Shown: positions 46,281 through 56,983 of the stretch, in pieces | Layout: every line of letters begins with the position of its first letter | Numbering within the stretch: the stretch's first letter is position 1 | From: Rapana venosa | Taxonomy: Eukaryota; Mollusca; Gastropoda; Neogastropoda; Muricidae | Length of the DNA stretch: 64,000 bases | Direction: 5' to 3' | Assembly: GCA_028751875.1 (NCBI GenBank) | Contig: CM054151.1 | Span: 44,752,299-44,816,298 of the forward strand | Notes under the pieces: model-generated | Seen by the model: only the letters and a program-made list of their open reading frames with translations | What the model was told of the DNA's origin: nothing | Database searches by the model: none | Translations under genes and position numbers: made by a program

Positions 46281-46312
46281 CCTATGCGTGCGTCTGTGTG
46301 TGTGGAAGCTAG

Positions 46313-46313
<1 letters not shown>

Positions 46314-46354
<41 letters not shown>

Positions 46355-49300
46355 GTCCCGTGACCTTGGCGGTCGTGGAGGAGACACGAAAGACGATGCC
46401 GTGGTAAGCCTCCTCTATCCATCTCGGTCCTCGGCTCTGCGCAGTAGTGCCGAGTCATTCATCCTGGTCCATTCTCTGATGCTGTCCATCCATGACTTGT
46501 TCTGTCTTCCCCTCTTTCTGCCACCTTCGAGTGTTCCTGCAGTACCGTTTTGGCAGAGTGTTGTGGCGGGTGACGTGGCCGAACCATGTCAGCTTTTTCT
46601 TCTTGACGATGGTGAGAAGGGGTTCCTGTGGACCTGCCAGCCGTGTTATTTGGCTCTTGACAAAATTCATTGGTCTTTCGTTCTCTCCAGGATATGCCCA
46701 GCAGTTTTCTATGGCATTTTGTTTCAAATGACTGGATTCGCTTTGCTGTTTCAGCAGTCAATGTCCAGGTTTCACTTCCGTACAGCAGGATAGTCTGAAT
46801 TAGGACTTTGTAGAGCTTTAGTTTGATTGGGAAACTGATCTCTTCACTTTTCCATATGGTGGTGAGTTTTTTCATGGAAGATGTTGCCATGGCTAGTCTG
46901 ACTTTGATTTCTGTCGTCGATCGCCCGTCCTCTGTGAGTGTAGCGTCAAGGTATTTAAAAGCGTTTACCTCCTACAGTTGCTGGCCTTTCATGTAAATTT
47001 TAGCAGTGGCGTTGCTTGTGCTGTTCACAAGTACTTTACTTTTCTCCGAGCTCACCTCCATCCCCCATATGCTCCAGCTCTGTTCTCAAGTCTGGTCGTA
47101 AGATCTTGCAGCTCTGTGTTACTTCCGCTCATGAAGTCAATGTCATCGGCAAACCGCAAGTTGTTGAGGGGTCTGCCGCCAATGGAGATGGTAGAGTGGA
47201 AGTCATGGAGGGTCTCTCTCATAATGTTTTCCAAGAACAGATTAAACAGGACTGGAGATAACAGGCATCCTTGTCGGACCCCAACTGTGGTTTTGAAGTA
47301 GTCTCCGACCTGATTGTTCAGAAGGACTGCACTGCTTGCGGTGTTGTATAGTGCTTCAATGGTTTGCACTAGTCCTTCTTCAATGCCAAACAGTTGAGGA
47401 CCTGCCACAGGCCTTCGTGCCATACTCTGTCGAAGCCTTCTTAAAGGGTCGATGAAGTTTTTGGAACAGGTCTCTCTGATGTTGAAGATGTTTTCCATCA
47501 GATTGTGGCAGTTAAAAATTGTTTCGATTGTGCTCCTGCCTGCCTGAAGCCAGCTTATTCCTCTGCAAGGTGTCTCTTTGCTTCCTTCTTGAGTCGATTC
47601 AAAATAACTTTGAGCAGATCTTGCTGGCGTGGCTGACGAGGCTGAGTGTTCTATAGTTTTGGCAATTGGCGTAAATTCCCCTTCTTGGGCTGAGGTATAT
47701 AAATTTGATTGTGTCCATTCTGTTGGCCACTGTTTTGTCTCCCAAAATCTTCTGACAGATAGCTGTAACACGTGGGGATAACTGTTTTCGCCCCCAAATG
47801 CTTGAGCAGCTCTGCTGGTATGTTGTCTGCTCCTGGGGACTTTCCTACTGGTAAACTGCGGTTGGCTTCTTCCACTTCTTCCTCAGTATAGGTAATGGCG
47901 AGGGCACTCTTTATGTTGCTGCTTCCTCTTCTATTATGCTCTTGTCAGGTTGGATTGGGTAGTTGTATAGTTCTTGACAATACTCAGACCACCTGTTCAA
48001 TGCAGCTGAGCTTTCTGTGAGGAGGTTTCCGGAGCTGTCTTCAATGACTGATGATTTGGTTTGAAGTGGTTTTGTGAGTTTCTTCAGGGTGTCGTATGCT
48101 TTTTACTGTTGCCCACTTTCATGCTTTTTTTCGATCTCATCACATTAATCATGATCCACTTCTCTCTGGCCTTTAACATTGAAATTTTTTCACAAGATTG
48201 TTGGCCTCCCGGTATTCTTTAGGGTTGGAAGACCTGGTTGGTTTCAGTGCTCTTCTTGTATCGCAGAGGTCCAAGATGTCATTGGTAGTCCATGGCTGGT
48301 ATTTATTCCTCTGACGACCGAGTACCTCCTCTGCTGTTTCTCGGACTGCCTCATTAAAGTTGTTGGTGAGGTCATTGATGTCATTGTCCAGGAGGGTTAA
48401 TGCCGCAAAACGTCCGCCAAGCTTAGCTTGGAAGATCTCGACATCTGGATCTTTCAGTTTGTCTACGTCAAATTTGATACGTGGGTTTGCAGGCTGTTTA
48501 TTTTTCTTCAGCTTCATTTTGAATACCAACAGCACAAGGTCGTGGTCGCTGCCTATGTCAGCTCCAGTGTAGGTTCTTGTTCTGGCTCTGTTGATGCTGG
48601 ATTTGAAGTGCCGTGGTGTTAAGATGAAATCTATTTGGTTATGGATCTTGCCGTTTGGCGCATGCCAGGTTGTCCTCCTTGACTGCCTGTGGGGATAGAG
48701 GGTATTGGCAATGGTAAGTCTGTGGGTGCAGGCAAACTCCAGCAGACGTAGTCCCCTGTCGTTGATCCCTTCAGTTCCAAACTGACCAACTGTTCTGGCC
48801 CATTGGTTGTAAGAGTCAGGACCTACTTTGGCGTTAAAATCCCCTTGAATGATGATGTCTTTCTTGGGTATCTTCATAATGGTCTCTTCAAGTTCTTCGT
48901 AAAATTCTTCTACTTCTTCATCTGCATGGTCAGATGATGGTGCATAGATTTGTATGATGGTGATGTTCTTGGGCTTGGCTGACACCCGGATGCTGATAAT
49001 CCTGCTGGAAGCTGGTGTACAGCTGATAATGCACCCCACTACTTCCTTTCTGACAATAAATGCCACTCCATGTTGGTGATGTTTCTCTTGACCACTGTAC
49101 CAGATCTTGTTGTCTTCTTCAGTCATTGTCTCACCAAATCCTGTCCATCTCACTTCTCCTAGTCCGATAATGTCCCATTTATAGCGGCTAAGCTCATACT
49201 CTAGTTCTTTGATTTTTCCGCACTGGTAGAGTGTACGGACGTTCCATGTTCCAATGGTGATCTGTTCTCTAGGGAGCTTAAGTAATGTTTCAACTCCAGT

Positions 49301-49573
49301 AGCTGACTTGTCACTTCCACCCTGGTGTTGATCAATGGAGAGCGCGGCCGTTGGTAACCCGGGCCTGGACCGATCCGGTATCATATTGGCTTTGTGTTCG
49401 TCTCTCATGTCTTTTCTGTGGGCTTAGGATATTCCTTGGTGGCGCCAGTCTCCTCTCCAAGTCTCCATATGTTTTGTGGGTTTTTTTCTATTGGGGTTTC
49501 CTCCCCCACATGCGACAGGTTGTACTGGGTTACATGGATACCAGTAGCAGTAACAGAGAACTTCTCTGACTGA
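46314..49573 (-). mobile_element. RTE-type LINE, nearly full length, with 9-bp target duplication
   Basis: GAAGCTAGT is present at 46304-46312 and again at 49582-49590. Between the flanks lies a minus-strand element of about 3.27 kb, the usual RTE size. Order on minus: endonuclease (49408-48173), RT (about 47900-47050) with a FADD box in LRFADDIDFMSG near 47140, and a C-terminal FETKCHRKLLGISWRERKTNE (near 46780-46720). The 3' end is (GAT)n at 46314-46353, a short tandem tail as RTE elements have. Frameshifts split the protein. Confidence 0.9.
48173..49408 (-). CDS. RTE endonuclease domain (craniofacial-development-protein-2-like)
   Basis: A 411-codon frame of the LINE at 46314-49573. Motifs: IGTWNVRTLYQCGK (about residues 52-65), GEVRWTG, IIQIYAPSSDHAD, the catalytic QGDFNAKVG (about 193-201), a DRGLRLLEF segment, IDFILTPRHF and GSDHDLVLLVFKMKL (about 288-302). 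These are the metal-binding and catalytic blocks of APE-like endonucleases. The annotation name craniofacial development protein 2 given to such proteins reflects an RTE-derived exon in ruminants, not their function. The frame ends at a stop before the RT domain, so the polyprotein is broken. Confidence 0.88.
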   Translation of the reverse strand: MRDEHKANMIPDRSRPGLPTAALSIDQHQGGSDKSATGVETLLKLPREQITIGTWNVRTLYQCGKIKELEYELSRYKWDIIGLGEVRWTGFGETMTEEDNKIWYSGQEKHHQHGVAFIVRKEVVGCIISCTPASSRIISIRVSAKPKNITIIQIYAPSSDHADEEVEEFYEELEETIMKIPKKDIIIQGDFNAKVGPDSYNQWARTVGQFGTEGINDRGLRLLEFACTHRLTIANTLYPHRQSRRTTWHAPNGKIHNQIDFILTPRHFKSSINRARTRTYTGADIGSDHDLVLLVFKMKLKKNKQPANPRIKFDVDKLKDPDVEIFQAKLGGRFAALTLLDNDINDLTNNFNEAVRETAEEVLGRQRNKYQPWTTNDILDLCDTRRALKPTRSSNPKEYREANNLVKKFQC

Positions 49574-49691
49574 CCTGACCTGAAGCTAGTAGCTAAGATG
49601 AATAATTTTCCTTCATGGTGTGTGCTCGTGCGCGTGCACGCGCTCTTATGGCTATTTGCACAATGTATAACTTCAGTTTTGTTTATACAGG

Positions 49692-50010
49692 CGATGGAAA
49701 TAAGATGCTTTCGCAAACGTCTCGGTATCTCATACAGAGATCACATAACCAAGGAAGAAGGGCAAACAAGAATTGAAACGCCATAACACCATATGAATAC
49801 CTGCTGACTTCACAAATAAGCAACCAAAACAACAATAACAAAAACCGCAAACTAAAGTGGCGCGGTCACGTCACACGAACATCTGGACAGGCCAAGACTT
49901 TCCTACAGGGAACAGTGCAAGGAGAGAGACGAAGAGGCAGACAGAGAAAACGATGGGAAGACAGCATCAGAGAACTGACTGGCTTTGTGAGTAGTAGGAG
50001 GAGGAGGAGG
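49692..50010 (+). mobile_element. RTE-like LINE C-terminal remnant, plus strand
   Basis: Reads MEIRCFRKRLGISYRDHIT, then after a shift WRGHVTRTSGQAKTFLQG and GERRRGRQRKRWEDSIREL. These are the C-terminal repeats of RTE proteins. It begins exactly where copies 1 and 2 of block B pass into TTC, and ends in AGG/ATG-rich repeats. Confidence 0.82.
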
Positions 50011-50077
50011 AGTAGGAGTAGTATCGTCATGATGATGATTATAATTATTATTATTATTGCCATCGTCGTCGTCGTCG

Positions 50078-50170
<93 letters not shown>
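50000..50170. repeat. AGG, ATG and ATT trinucleotide repeats
   Basis: AGG/AGT units at 50000-50022, CGT units at 50065-50078, (ATC)n at 50079-50139 and (ATT)n at 50140-50169. Confidence 0.93.
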
Positions 50171-50585
50171 GTTATCATTACTACTACACATCACTAGCAG
50201 AATGTAAGAAAAGCAAATCCCTTTCATCACTCATACCAAGATACCGAGTTAATCATGGGGAACTAATAAGTGTATACAATTGCAAATCAAACAATCAGAG
50301 GCTACAGTTAAATAGGAAAACCCTTTCCTCAGTACTCTCAACTGAGACACTATCCTAATCATGTTCTATTCTCAGATCTCATTTATAACATTGGTCCCTA
50401 TCATACCTATCTGTCTGTCTGTCTATCTGTATGTCTGTCTGTCTGTTTCACTCTTTCGCTGTCCTTACATTTAAATGGACCCAATCAGACCATCAAATAA
50501 AAATCCGCAAACAATTCTCTAATCCATTGAGATGTTTCACAATGCCTGTCGGAAATAAACATGCTTGAACAAGCTATGCAAAATC
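50171..50585. other. Spacer, nothing recognised
   Basis: Short TGTC repeats near 50410-50440. No gene seen. Confidence 0.4.
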
Positions 50586-50589
50586 TCTC

Positions 50590-50641
50590 TCTTCTTCTTC
50601 TTCTTCTTCTTCTTCTTCTTCTTCTCTTCTTCTTCTTCTTC

Positions 50642-50697
<56 letters not shown>

Positions 50698-50698
50698 T
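50590..50698. repeat. (TTC)n then (TTA)n microsatellite
   Basis: TTC at 50590-50641 changes into TTA/ATT to 50697. Confidence 0.95.
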
Positions 50699-50739
50699 AC
50701 CATCATCACCATCATTATCATTTCATAATAGTAATACCC

Positions 50740-50850
50740 GTAAAATATACAGAATTTATATTGCGCAAGATCTTGTTAGAAACAAATCCAAACACCCAAA
50801 TTCAACTCATTATACACATGCAGCCTATCAAAAACAGTTTCGTCAAACTT
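50740..50850 (-). repeat. Retroelement 3' tail, minus strand, diverged
   Basis: cagaatttatattgcgcaag and ttagaaacaaatccaaacac match the reverse of the gcgctatataaattccat tail family. Confidence 0.62.
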
Positions 50851-50867
50851 AAATTTAAACACACACA

Positions 50868-51470
<603 letters not shown>

Positions 51471-51480
51471 TGCAAGGCAG

Positions 51481-51481
<1 letters not shown>

Positions 51482-51514
<33 letters not shown>

Positions 51515-51553
51515 CACACACACACACACACGCACGCGCGCGCACACACACTG

Positions 51554-51598
<45 letters not shown>
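51482..51598. repeat. (CA)n and (TA)n microsatellites
   Basis: CA-rich to 51552, then pure (TA)n at 51556-51596. Confidence 0.95.
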
Positions 51599-51601
<3 letters not shown>

Positions 51602-51774
51602 AACATATAAACATATTGAGATACGCAGCAGCACCAACAGCAGCAGCAACAACAACAACAGTAACAACAACAAAAATGTGATAAACGAACCTAAACGAAC
51701 TATACATGCATGCACACATAGCGCTCGCGTACGCGAAAAGAAAACGTGGTGTAGAAGTAAAGCGCAAGTCAAGA

Positions 51775-51980
51775 ATAGCTCAGTGGTCAGAGCACTCGCT
51801 TTCCCTAAGCGAACGCACACAGAACATCTTGCCCACAATTTAAATCCTGTTCCGCTTTTCAAAAGGGTAGGCCATTGTGTGACAAAATTTACAACAAAAA
51901 AGTCGCATACACTCGGGGACTGGATGTAAAAAAGCACATGAGTTCCTATTCCATTATCCTCGATATAAAAGAATTTTTAA
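51775..51980 (+). mobile_element. tRNA-derived SINE, internally deleted
   Basis: The head tagctcagtggtcagagcac is well kept, but the first part of the body is missing: ctttccctaagc joins directly to gaacgcacacagaacatc. The rest matches 14500-14680 and ends attatcctcgatataaaag. Confidence 0.83.
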
Positions 51981-51993
51981 TTTTTTTTAAAAA

Positions 51994-51994
<1 letters not shown>

Positions 51995-52029
<35 letters not shown>

Positions 52030-52032
52030 GCA

Positions 52033-52064
<32 letters not shown>

Positions 52065-52081
52065 CACACGCACGCACGCAT

Positions 52082-52144
<63 letters not shown>
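51995..52144. repeat. (CA)n with (CACG)n stretches
   Basis: CA repeats with GCAC units at 52025-52052 and 52068-52084. Confidence 0.95.
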
Positions 52145-52146
<2 letters not shown>

Positions 52147-52565
52147 TTGGCAAAGTTTTCTCTATCAACGCGCTTGCATCAGACAAAACAGCACGAACAC
52201 TTGTCTCCTCATCACTATGAAGCTGATGTCATTCTGAGCAAGTTACGACAGAATTAGCCCAGCTGTCATTTTGTGAGCAGACGAAAGTCGTCAGGAGAAT
52301 GGTCTAATGCCGTCACAGGATGGTCTCTGCTTTTAATGACGTCATTATTGTCTGATCGCAACCAGTGCTAATGAAGAAGAGACCGGCATTGGATACGGGC
52401 TAATGATATTGTGATACTTTTCCTGTTACACTGTATGTGTGTGTGTATGCATGCCTGTCCGTCTGGCTGTCTGGCTGGCTGTCTGGTTGGCTGTCTCTCT
52501 GTCTCTGTTTCTGTCTCTATCTCTGTCGCTCTCTCATAACCAAACAACAACAAAAAAGGACATGA
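52145..52565. other. Spacer, nothing recognised
   Basis: A TGTC/TGGC-rich stretch lies at 52455-52530. No gene seen. Confidence 0.4.

Positions 52566-52570
<5 letters not shown>

Positions 52571-52636
<66 letters not shown>
52571..52636. repeat. (GA)n microsatellite
   Basis: Pure GA over about 64 bases. Confidence 0.96.
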
Positions 52637-52639
<3 letters not shown>

Positions 52640-52904
52640 GTTTGAAAGATAGTTCTTTTTAAATCAAGCGTGATGCACATCAACAAATGCCCATGTGGTC
52701 GTGAAACTGAAACATCAGGACACGTCTCCCAAGGATACCTGGTGACCCGAAGTCTGTTACAGGACAACAATAAGAACAACAACAACAACAGCACTGTCCC
52801 ATCGAGACTTGACTGGAAGGACAAGACCATGCTACATATAAAACACAAGACAGAGCTAGCTTTCGTTTGCAAAACTGTGTGGGATTTTGCTTTGTTTTGT
52901 TTTG

Positions 52905-53166
52905 TGTTCCTCGGCTAGAGCTCTGAGGTTCACCACTGGTGAGATTTTGCATATGCAACCATTGTTTTGCTGACCAGGAAGGTAGTGCATTCCGACTTTG
53001 GAAAAGTATGCTGGGTATGTTCATGTTTCTGTAACACACCAAATGCTGATATAAATAACAGGATCTTTAACGTTCATATTAAATTTTGATCTTTCTGCTA
53101 GTATATTATATACACGAAGGGAATTAAGGCACTGGCAGGTCTGCACTGACTAAGCTTTCCTGCTAT
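52905..53166 (-). mobile_element. SINE body with second 3' module, minus strand, head missing
   Basis: On minus it starts near gcagacctgccagtgcctta, passes gaacgttaaagatcctgtta and ends with catgctgg/ggcta-type sequence, caccagtggtgaacctcaga and gctctagccgagga. This is the reverse of the SINE at 62815-63180 without its tRNA head. Confidence 0.8.
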
Positions 53167-53604
53167 CCCTCCAACCAGAGAACAGGATGGCCTAATGGTT
53201 AGAGCATTGTGCTCGCGATCTGACGGCCCAGGTTTGAGCCACCACTGAACCAACTGTTCAAGGGGATTTCCCCCTGGAGATGGCATCTGTACTGATTCCA
53301 CTCCCCTGATATCCTCAGGATGAGACTTTAAACCGAGGTCCCTTGTATAAACACTCTATCTTGCGCACACGTTGAACTCCGTTCAGCCGTTCCGAAGAGT
53401 ACGTCATTGCGAATCGGTAGGAACGGATGACAAAATTAACACACACACACACACACACACAAAACCGCATGTACATCTTGTGTGGTGTTTAGCCATCACC
53501 CCTGAAATCGGAATACAGCTACCTTAATGGCGGGCAAAAACGGCAGCATACGCAACATCTCACCATTGGTGAGCTTCGGAGCTCCAGCCGAAACAAACAA
53601 ACAA
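53167..53604 (+). mobile_element. tRNA-derived SINE with both modules, near full length
   Basis: The head has an A box (tggcctaatggttagagc) and a weak B box (ggtttgagcc). The body contains ccctggagatggcatctgta, ggatgagactttaaaccg, cttgcgcacacgttg and aacggatgacaaaatta. After a short (CA)n comes the second module, with agccatcacccctgaaatcg, cttaatggcgggcaaaaacg and gctccagccgaa, ending in (AAAC)n. Confidence 0.87.
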
Positions 53605-54270
53605 ACAAACAACTGTCTTCATCGCCGCTGTCGTTGGTAGGACCCCCACGCAATGCCACCAGGATTCGCCATCTTTACCTCTGTCTCTGCTGAGTTCGAC
53701 GATCTCCTGTAGCCTTCCTAGACCACTCACTGATCTCAGTGATGTTGGCAATGTAGGATGTTGGTCGTCTGCCTCTTTTCCTTTTGTCCTCAACCTTACC
53801 TTGGATAACTTTTGTCATCAGATTTGTTGGTGTGTTTTTGTTTGCATGATCAACGTATCTCAGTCTGTGCTTATCGATATCAATTTCAACTATTTGTCTT
53901 TGAATAGTATGTAACCCTGATGGACTTCATTTTTATATCAATGAACTCACAGAGCTCGCCATTCCATCGGATGGTTGCCTTCTGATCTGAATACAAATCT
54001 GCTATGAGCGAGGTCAGATGCTTTGGAAAGCCCATTTCTGACATTGTGATAAACAGATGGTATTTTTTGACACTGTCAAAAGCCTTACTTGAAGGAAAAA
54101 AGCTTCTTATAGTCTATGAAAGTTTCGAGTGCCATATCTTCAGTGTTTCTCATCTTCTCTAACAGTATCTGAAGCACAAAAAGCATATCTATTGTTCCTC
54201 TTCCACGTATATCCTAATTAACAATCAAATATCTCTCTACTATATTTTTCATTCTATTGAGGAGGAGGAG
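53605..54270 (-). mobile_element. RTE-like LINE remnant, minus strand
   Basis: On minus it contains RGRGTIDMLFVLQILLEKMR, then ALETFIDYKKL (RT FxDYxKAFD box), further decayed RT, and a C-terminal region matching 32755-33000 at the nucleotide level (gaggcagacgaccaacatcc). Many stops. The family is distinct from the RTE at 46314. Confidence 0.8.
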
Positions 54271-54309
54271 GACGACGACGACGAGGAGAAGATACATTCC
54301 GACCTCTAA

Positions 54310-54655
54310 GCAGGTTTTATTTTTAACATGATGCATGCTGGGTATGTTCATGCTTCTGTAACCCAGTTAACGCTGGTTAAATAAATTACAGAATTTTTGA
54401 CGTGCATAATTATTTGATCTTCTGCATGTGTATACATACACGCAGAGGGAATTAAGGCGCCATCAAGTTTGCATTTGAAGTTGACCTTGAAGATCGTAAA
54501 AAAAATAAAAAAACAACCACCAAAAAAACCAACAACGTCATCCCCCCCCCCCCCCCCCCCCCCTTTAATTCACCAGACCAATTCACTGCCGAGATTCGAA
54601 CCCATGACTTCTTTGATACATGGCATTGAAGTCCGTCTTAACCACTTTTTTTTTT
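54310..54655 (-). mobile_element. tRNA-derived SINE, minus strand
   Basis: On minus the head at 54640-54580 reads agtggttaagacgga (A box) then gggttcgaatctcgg (B box). The body holds ccttgatggcgccttaattc, and the end reaches gttacagaagcatgaacata and ccagcatgcat. A C22 run at 54542-54563 lies inside. Same family as 62815-63231. Confidence 0.8.
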
Positions 54656-54664
54656 TTAAATAAA

Positions 54665-54836
54665 AGGGGGGGTGAGGGGGGGGGGGGGGGCGGTTATTGC
54701 TGTTGTTTTTTCTTTATTTTGAGCTTTTTTTGTTGGCGTGTTGTTGTTGTTGTTGTTGTTGTTGTTGTCGTCGTCGTCGATGGTGATGATAATGATGATA
54801 ATGGTGATGATGATGCTAATGGTGATGATAATGACG

Positions 54837-54872
<36 letters not shown>

Positions 54873-54895
54873 GTGTGTGTGTGTGTGTGTTCTCT
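54665..54895. repeat. Poly-G, (GTT)n and (ATG)n repeats
   Basis: G runs at 54665-54690, (TTG)n at 54738-54767, CGT units, then (GAT)n to 54869 and (GT)n to 54888. Confidence 0.93.
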
Positions 54896-55870
54896 GTCGG
54901 AGTATTTTAAAAGATTTTTTCTGTTTAATTCTTTTGGCTTGTTTTTATTTTATTTTAGGGTGGTTTTTTTGTTTTTTTAGTGTTATGTATGCATATATAT
55001 GGGTGGTTTTTTTTTTTTAGTAGATGAATGGCCTGATGACACAAATAGCATACACAAGCTGGAAAGACAGACACAGAGACAGACATGTCAATCAGGCAAC
55101 CCCAACCAATCATTGAACTAATTGATCGCTAGTTAACAAATAAACCAAAAAGCCAATCAATCTAGATCAATCAGTCAATAAAAAATCTTTATTTTCAAGG
55201 TTGGTGGACAATTATAATCATTATTCTTTTTAATCTATAGCCCTTGCCCAAGACTGAGGGAGGCATGCGTAAACAGTCAACAGTTGTATGAATTATACAC
55301 ACAGTGAACTTCAAGGGGTAAAAAAGTAACACTCGCCCGCCCCCTCCCCTCCCCCAAAACAACAACAACAACAACAACAAAACAAAAAACCAACAACCAA
55401 CCAAACAAACAAAACCAAAAAGAAAAATCATTTAATAAAAAAGAAAAAAAAGAAGAAGAAAGCTGAGAAGAACCAAAAACAACAACAATAACAACCACTG
55501 ATCAGCTAAAATAATCAATGCAGTATAGCAAGAAATATTCTTTCTGCAGCTTGATCAGCATTTAGGTAACAGATAATAGTAGGCCTAGGTATCCTAAGTT
55601 AGTAAACATGTTTACTTCATACTGTAAAAGTCTGGCAAAATCGATGATACGAACTTCTGTAGGTGTCTAGATTGAAGCAGACAGAGACAAGCAATTCAAA
55701 TAAATTGTATATGATGAAAGCATAAGAATCAGATCCGTGATTCTACTCATTAAAATTTAATGAAAAATTTATCTCCAGTTCGGAGTTTTCTAAGCTTTTC
55801 AGGCCATGTCAGTTCTGTTGTTAGTGACCTTGATAAATTACGGAGTGTTAACCTCTGTGTTGACCTCGCG
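54896..55870. other. Spacer upstream of DNAJC16
   Basis: AT-rich with short (CAA)n near 55361-55380. No gene recognised. Confidence 0.45.
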
Positions 55871-55895
55871 TCTGGCCAATCATCACTTCCGGTTG
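55871..55895 (+). promoter_or_regulatory. CCAAT box and ETS-type site upstream of DNAJC16
   Basis: CCAAT at 55876-55880 and ACTTCCGG at 55885-55892 lie 55-72 bases before the ATG. This is a usual arrangement for a TATA-less housekeeping promoter. Inferred from motifs only; the transcription start is unknown. Confidence 0.5.
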
Positions 55896-55947
55896 TGAAG
55901 CAGCAGCCGAGATTGTCCAGAGTATTGTCGATTCATAACAGTCAATA

Positions 55948-56102
55948 ATGTTTTTCAGAATGTGTTGCGGTCAGAAATTGATTATTTGTCTATTTCTTTT
56001 TTCCACGGTGTCGTCTGAAGATTTATACGATGTGCTTGGAGTAAGAAGAGGCGCCTCGACGCAAGATATCAAATCGGCTTACAAGAAACTGGCCAGAGAA
56101 TG
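55948..56102 (+). CDS. DNAJC16: DNAJC16 exon 1
   Basis: Start codon, signal peptide and J-domain helices I-II (EDLYDVLGV, IKSAYKKLAREW). It ends two bases into the Trp codon before HPD; the donor is gtgaga. Confidence 0.92.
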
Positions 56103-56398
56103 GTGAGACTCGAAGATAGAGAAAAATGAAGAAAAAACCGATGAATCTTTCGATTTACTCTTGTAATTCATAGCATATCAGCTATAAAATACAATACAAT
56201 AAAGCTGCCCATCGGCAACAAGTGATATATTTCTCTGATGGAACCCAAACATTGATAAACCTAAAGGAACTTGGCAACGATCTTTGAGCATGCGTGATGC
56301 ATAGTGCCATCTTCCACTTTCACTAGTTTCAGTCACCGGCCTACTGTGGTTGTTTATTCTTCTGATTTAATTTAACAACAACAACAACACACACACAC

Positions 56399-56444
<46 letters not shown>

Positions 56445-56887
56445 CACATACGCGCACACACACACAGTCTCACACACAGTCACACACACACGCACGCACG
56501 CGCACACACGCAAATAATTGAATTTGAACAAGCAAAACCAAAAGCCCCCCCCCCCCCCCTAAACAAACACACTCACAAACCACAAAAATGAATAGAAAAC
56601 CTGCAGTTTTTTCACACAAATAGAGTTTATAATATAAATTACTAGGCAAGGGCATGACACTTAACCTTGCTTAGGCACTTGTAGCCAAATGCCCACAGTA
56701 CTACTTACTAACATAACATTAACAACTACTACTACTAAGTACTTGTACAGTAGTACTCAGTAGTAGTAGTACTACAACACCTACTACTGCATTTTTTTTT
56801 TTTTTTTTTTTGCAGTGACATTACTGGTTAGTGGTTAGGGTAGTAACTAAGTAAGTCCTTAAAAAAACAATATAACAAATCAACCCC

Positions 56888-56918
<31 letters not shown>

Positions 56919-56936
56919 ACACACAATGACACATGC

Positions 56937-56983
<47 letters not shown>

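Larger units (their letters stand above)
43746..49691 (+). repeat. Block B, copy 3, split by three LINE insertions
   Basis: 43770-44680 matches 5880-7040. 46205-46313 resumes with the GA tract and cagcctatgcgtgcgtct. 49583-49691 resumes with agctaagatgaat, ctcttatggctatttgcaca and ttttgtttatacagg, matching 7185-7277. The breaks are two LINE fragments (44755-46204) and one RTE element (46314-49573). Confidence 0.87.

Noticed and set aside
48173..49408. Host gene craniofacial development protein 2
   Set aside because: It is the APE-like endonuclease of an RTE retrotransposon, within an element with RT downstream and target duplications.
55760..55948. Small protein just upstream of DNAJC16
   Set aside because: The frame spans the putative promoter and overlaps the DNAJC16 start. 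It has no family signature.
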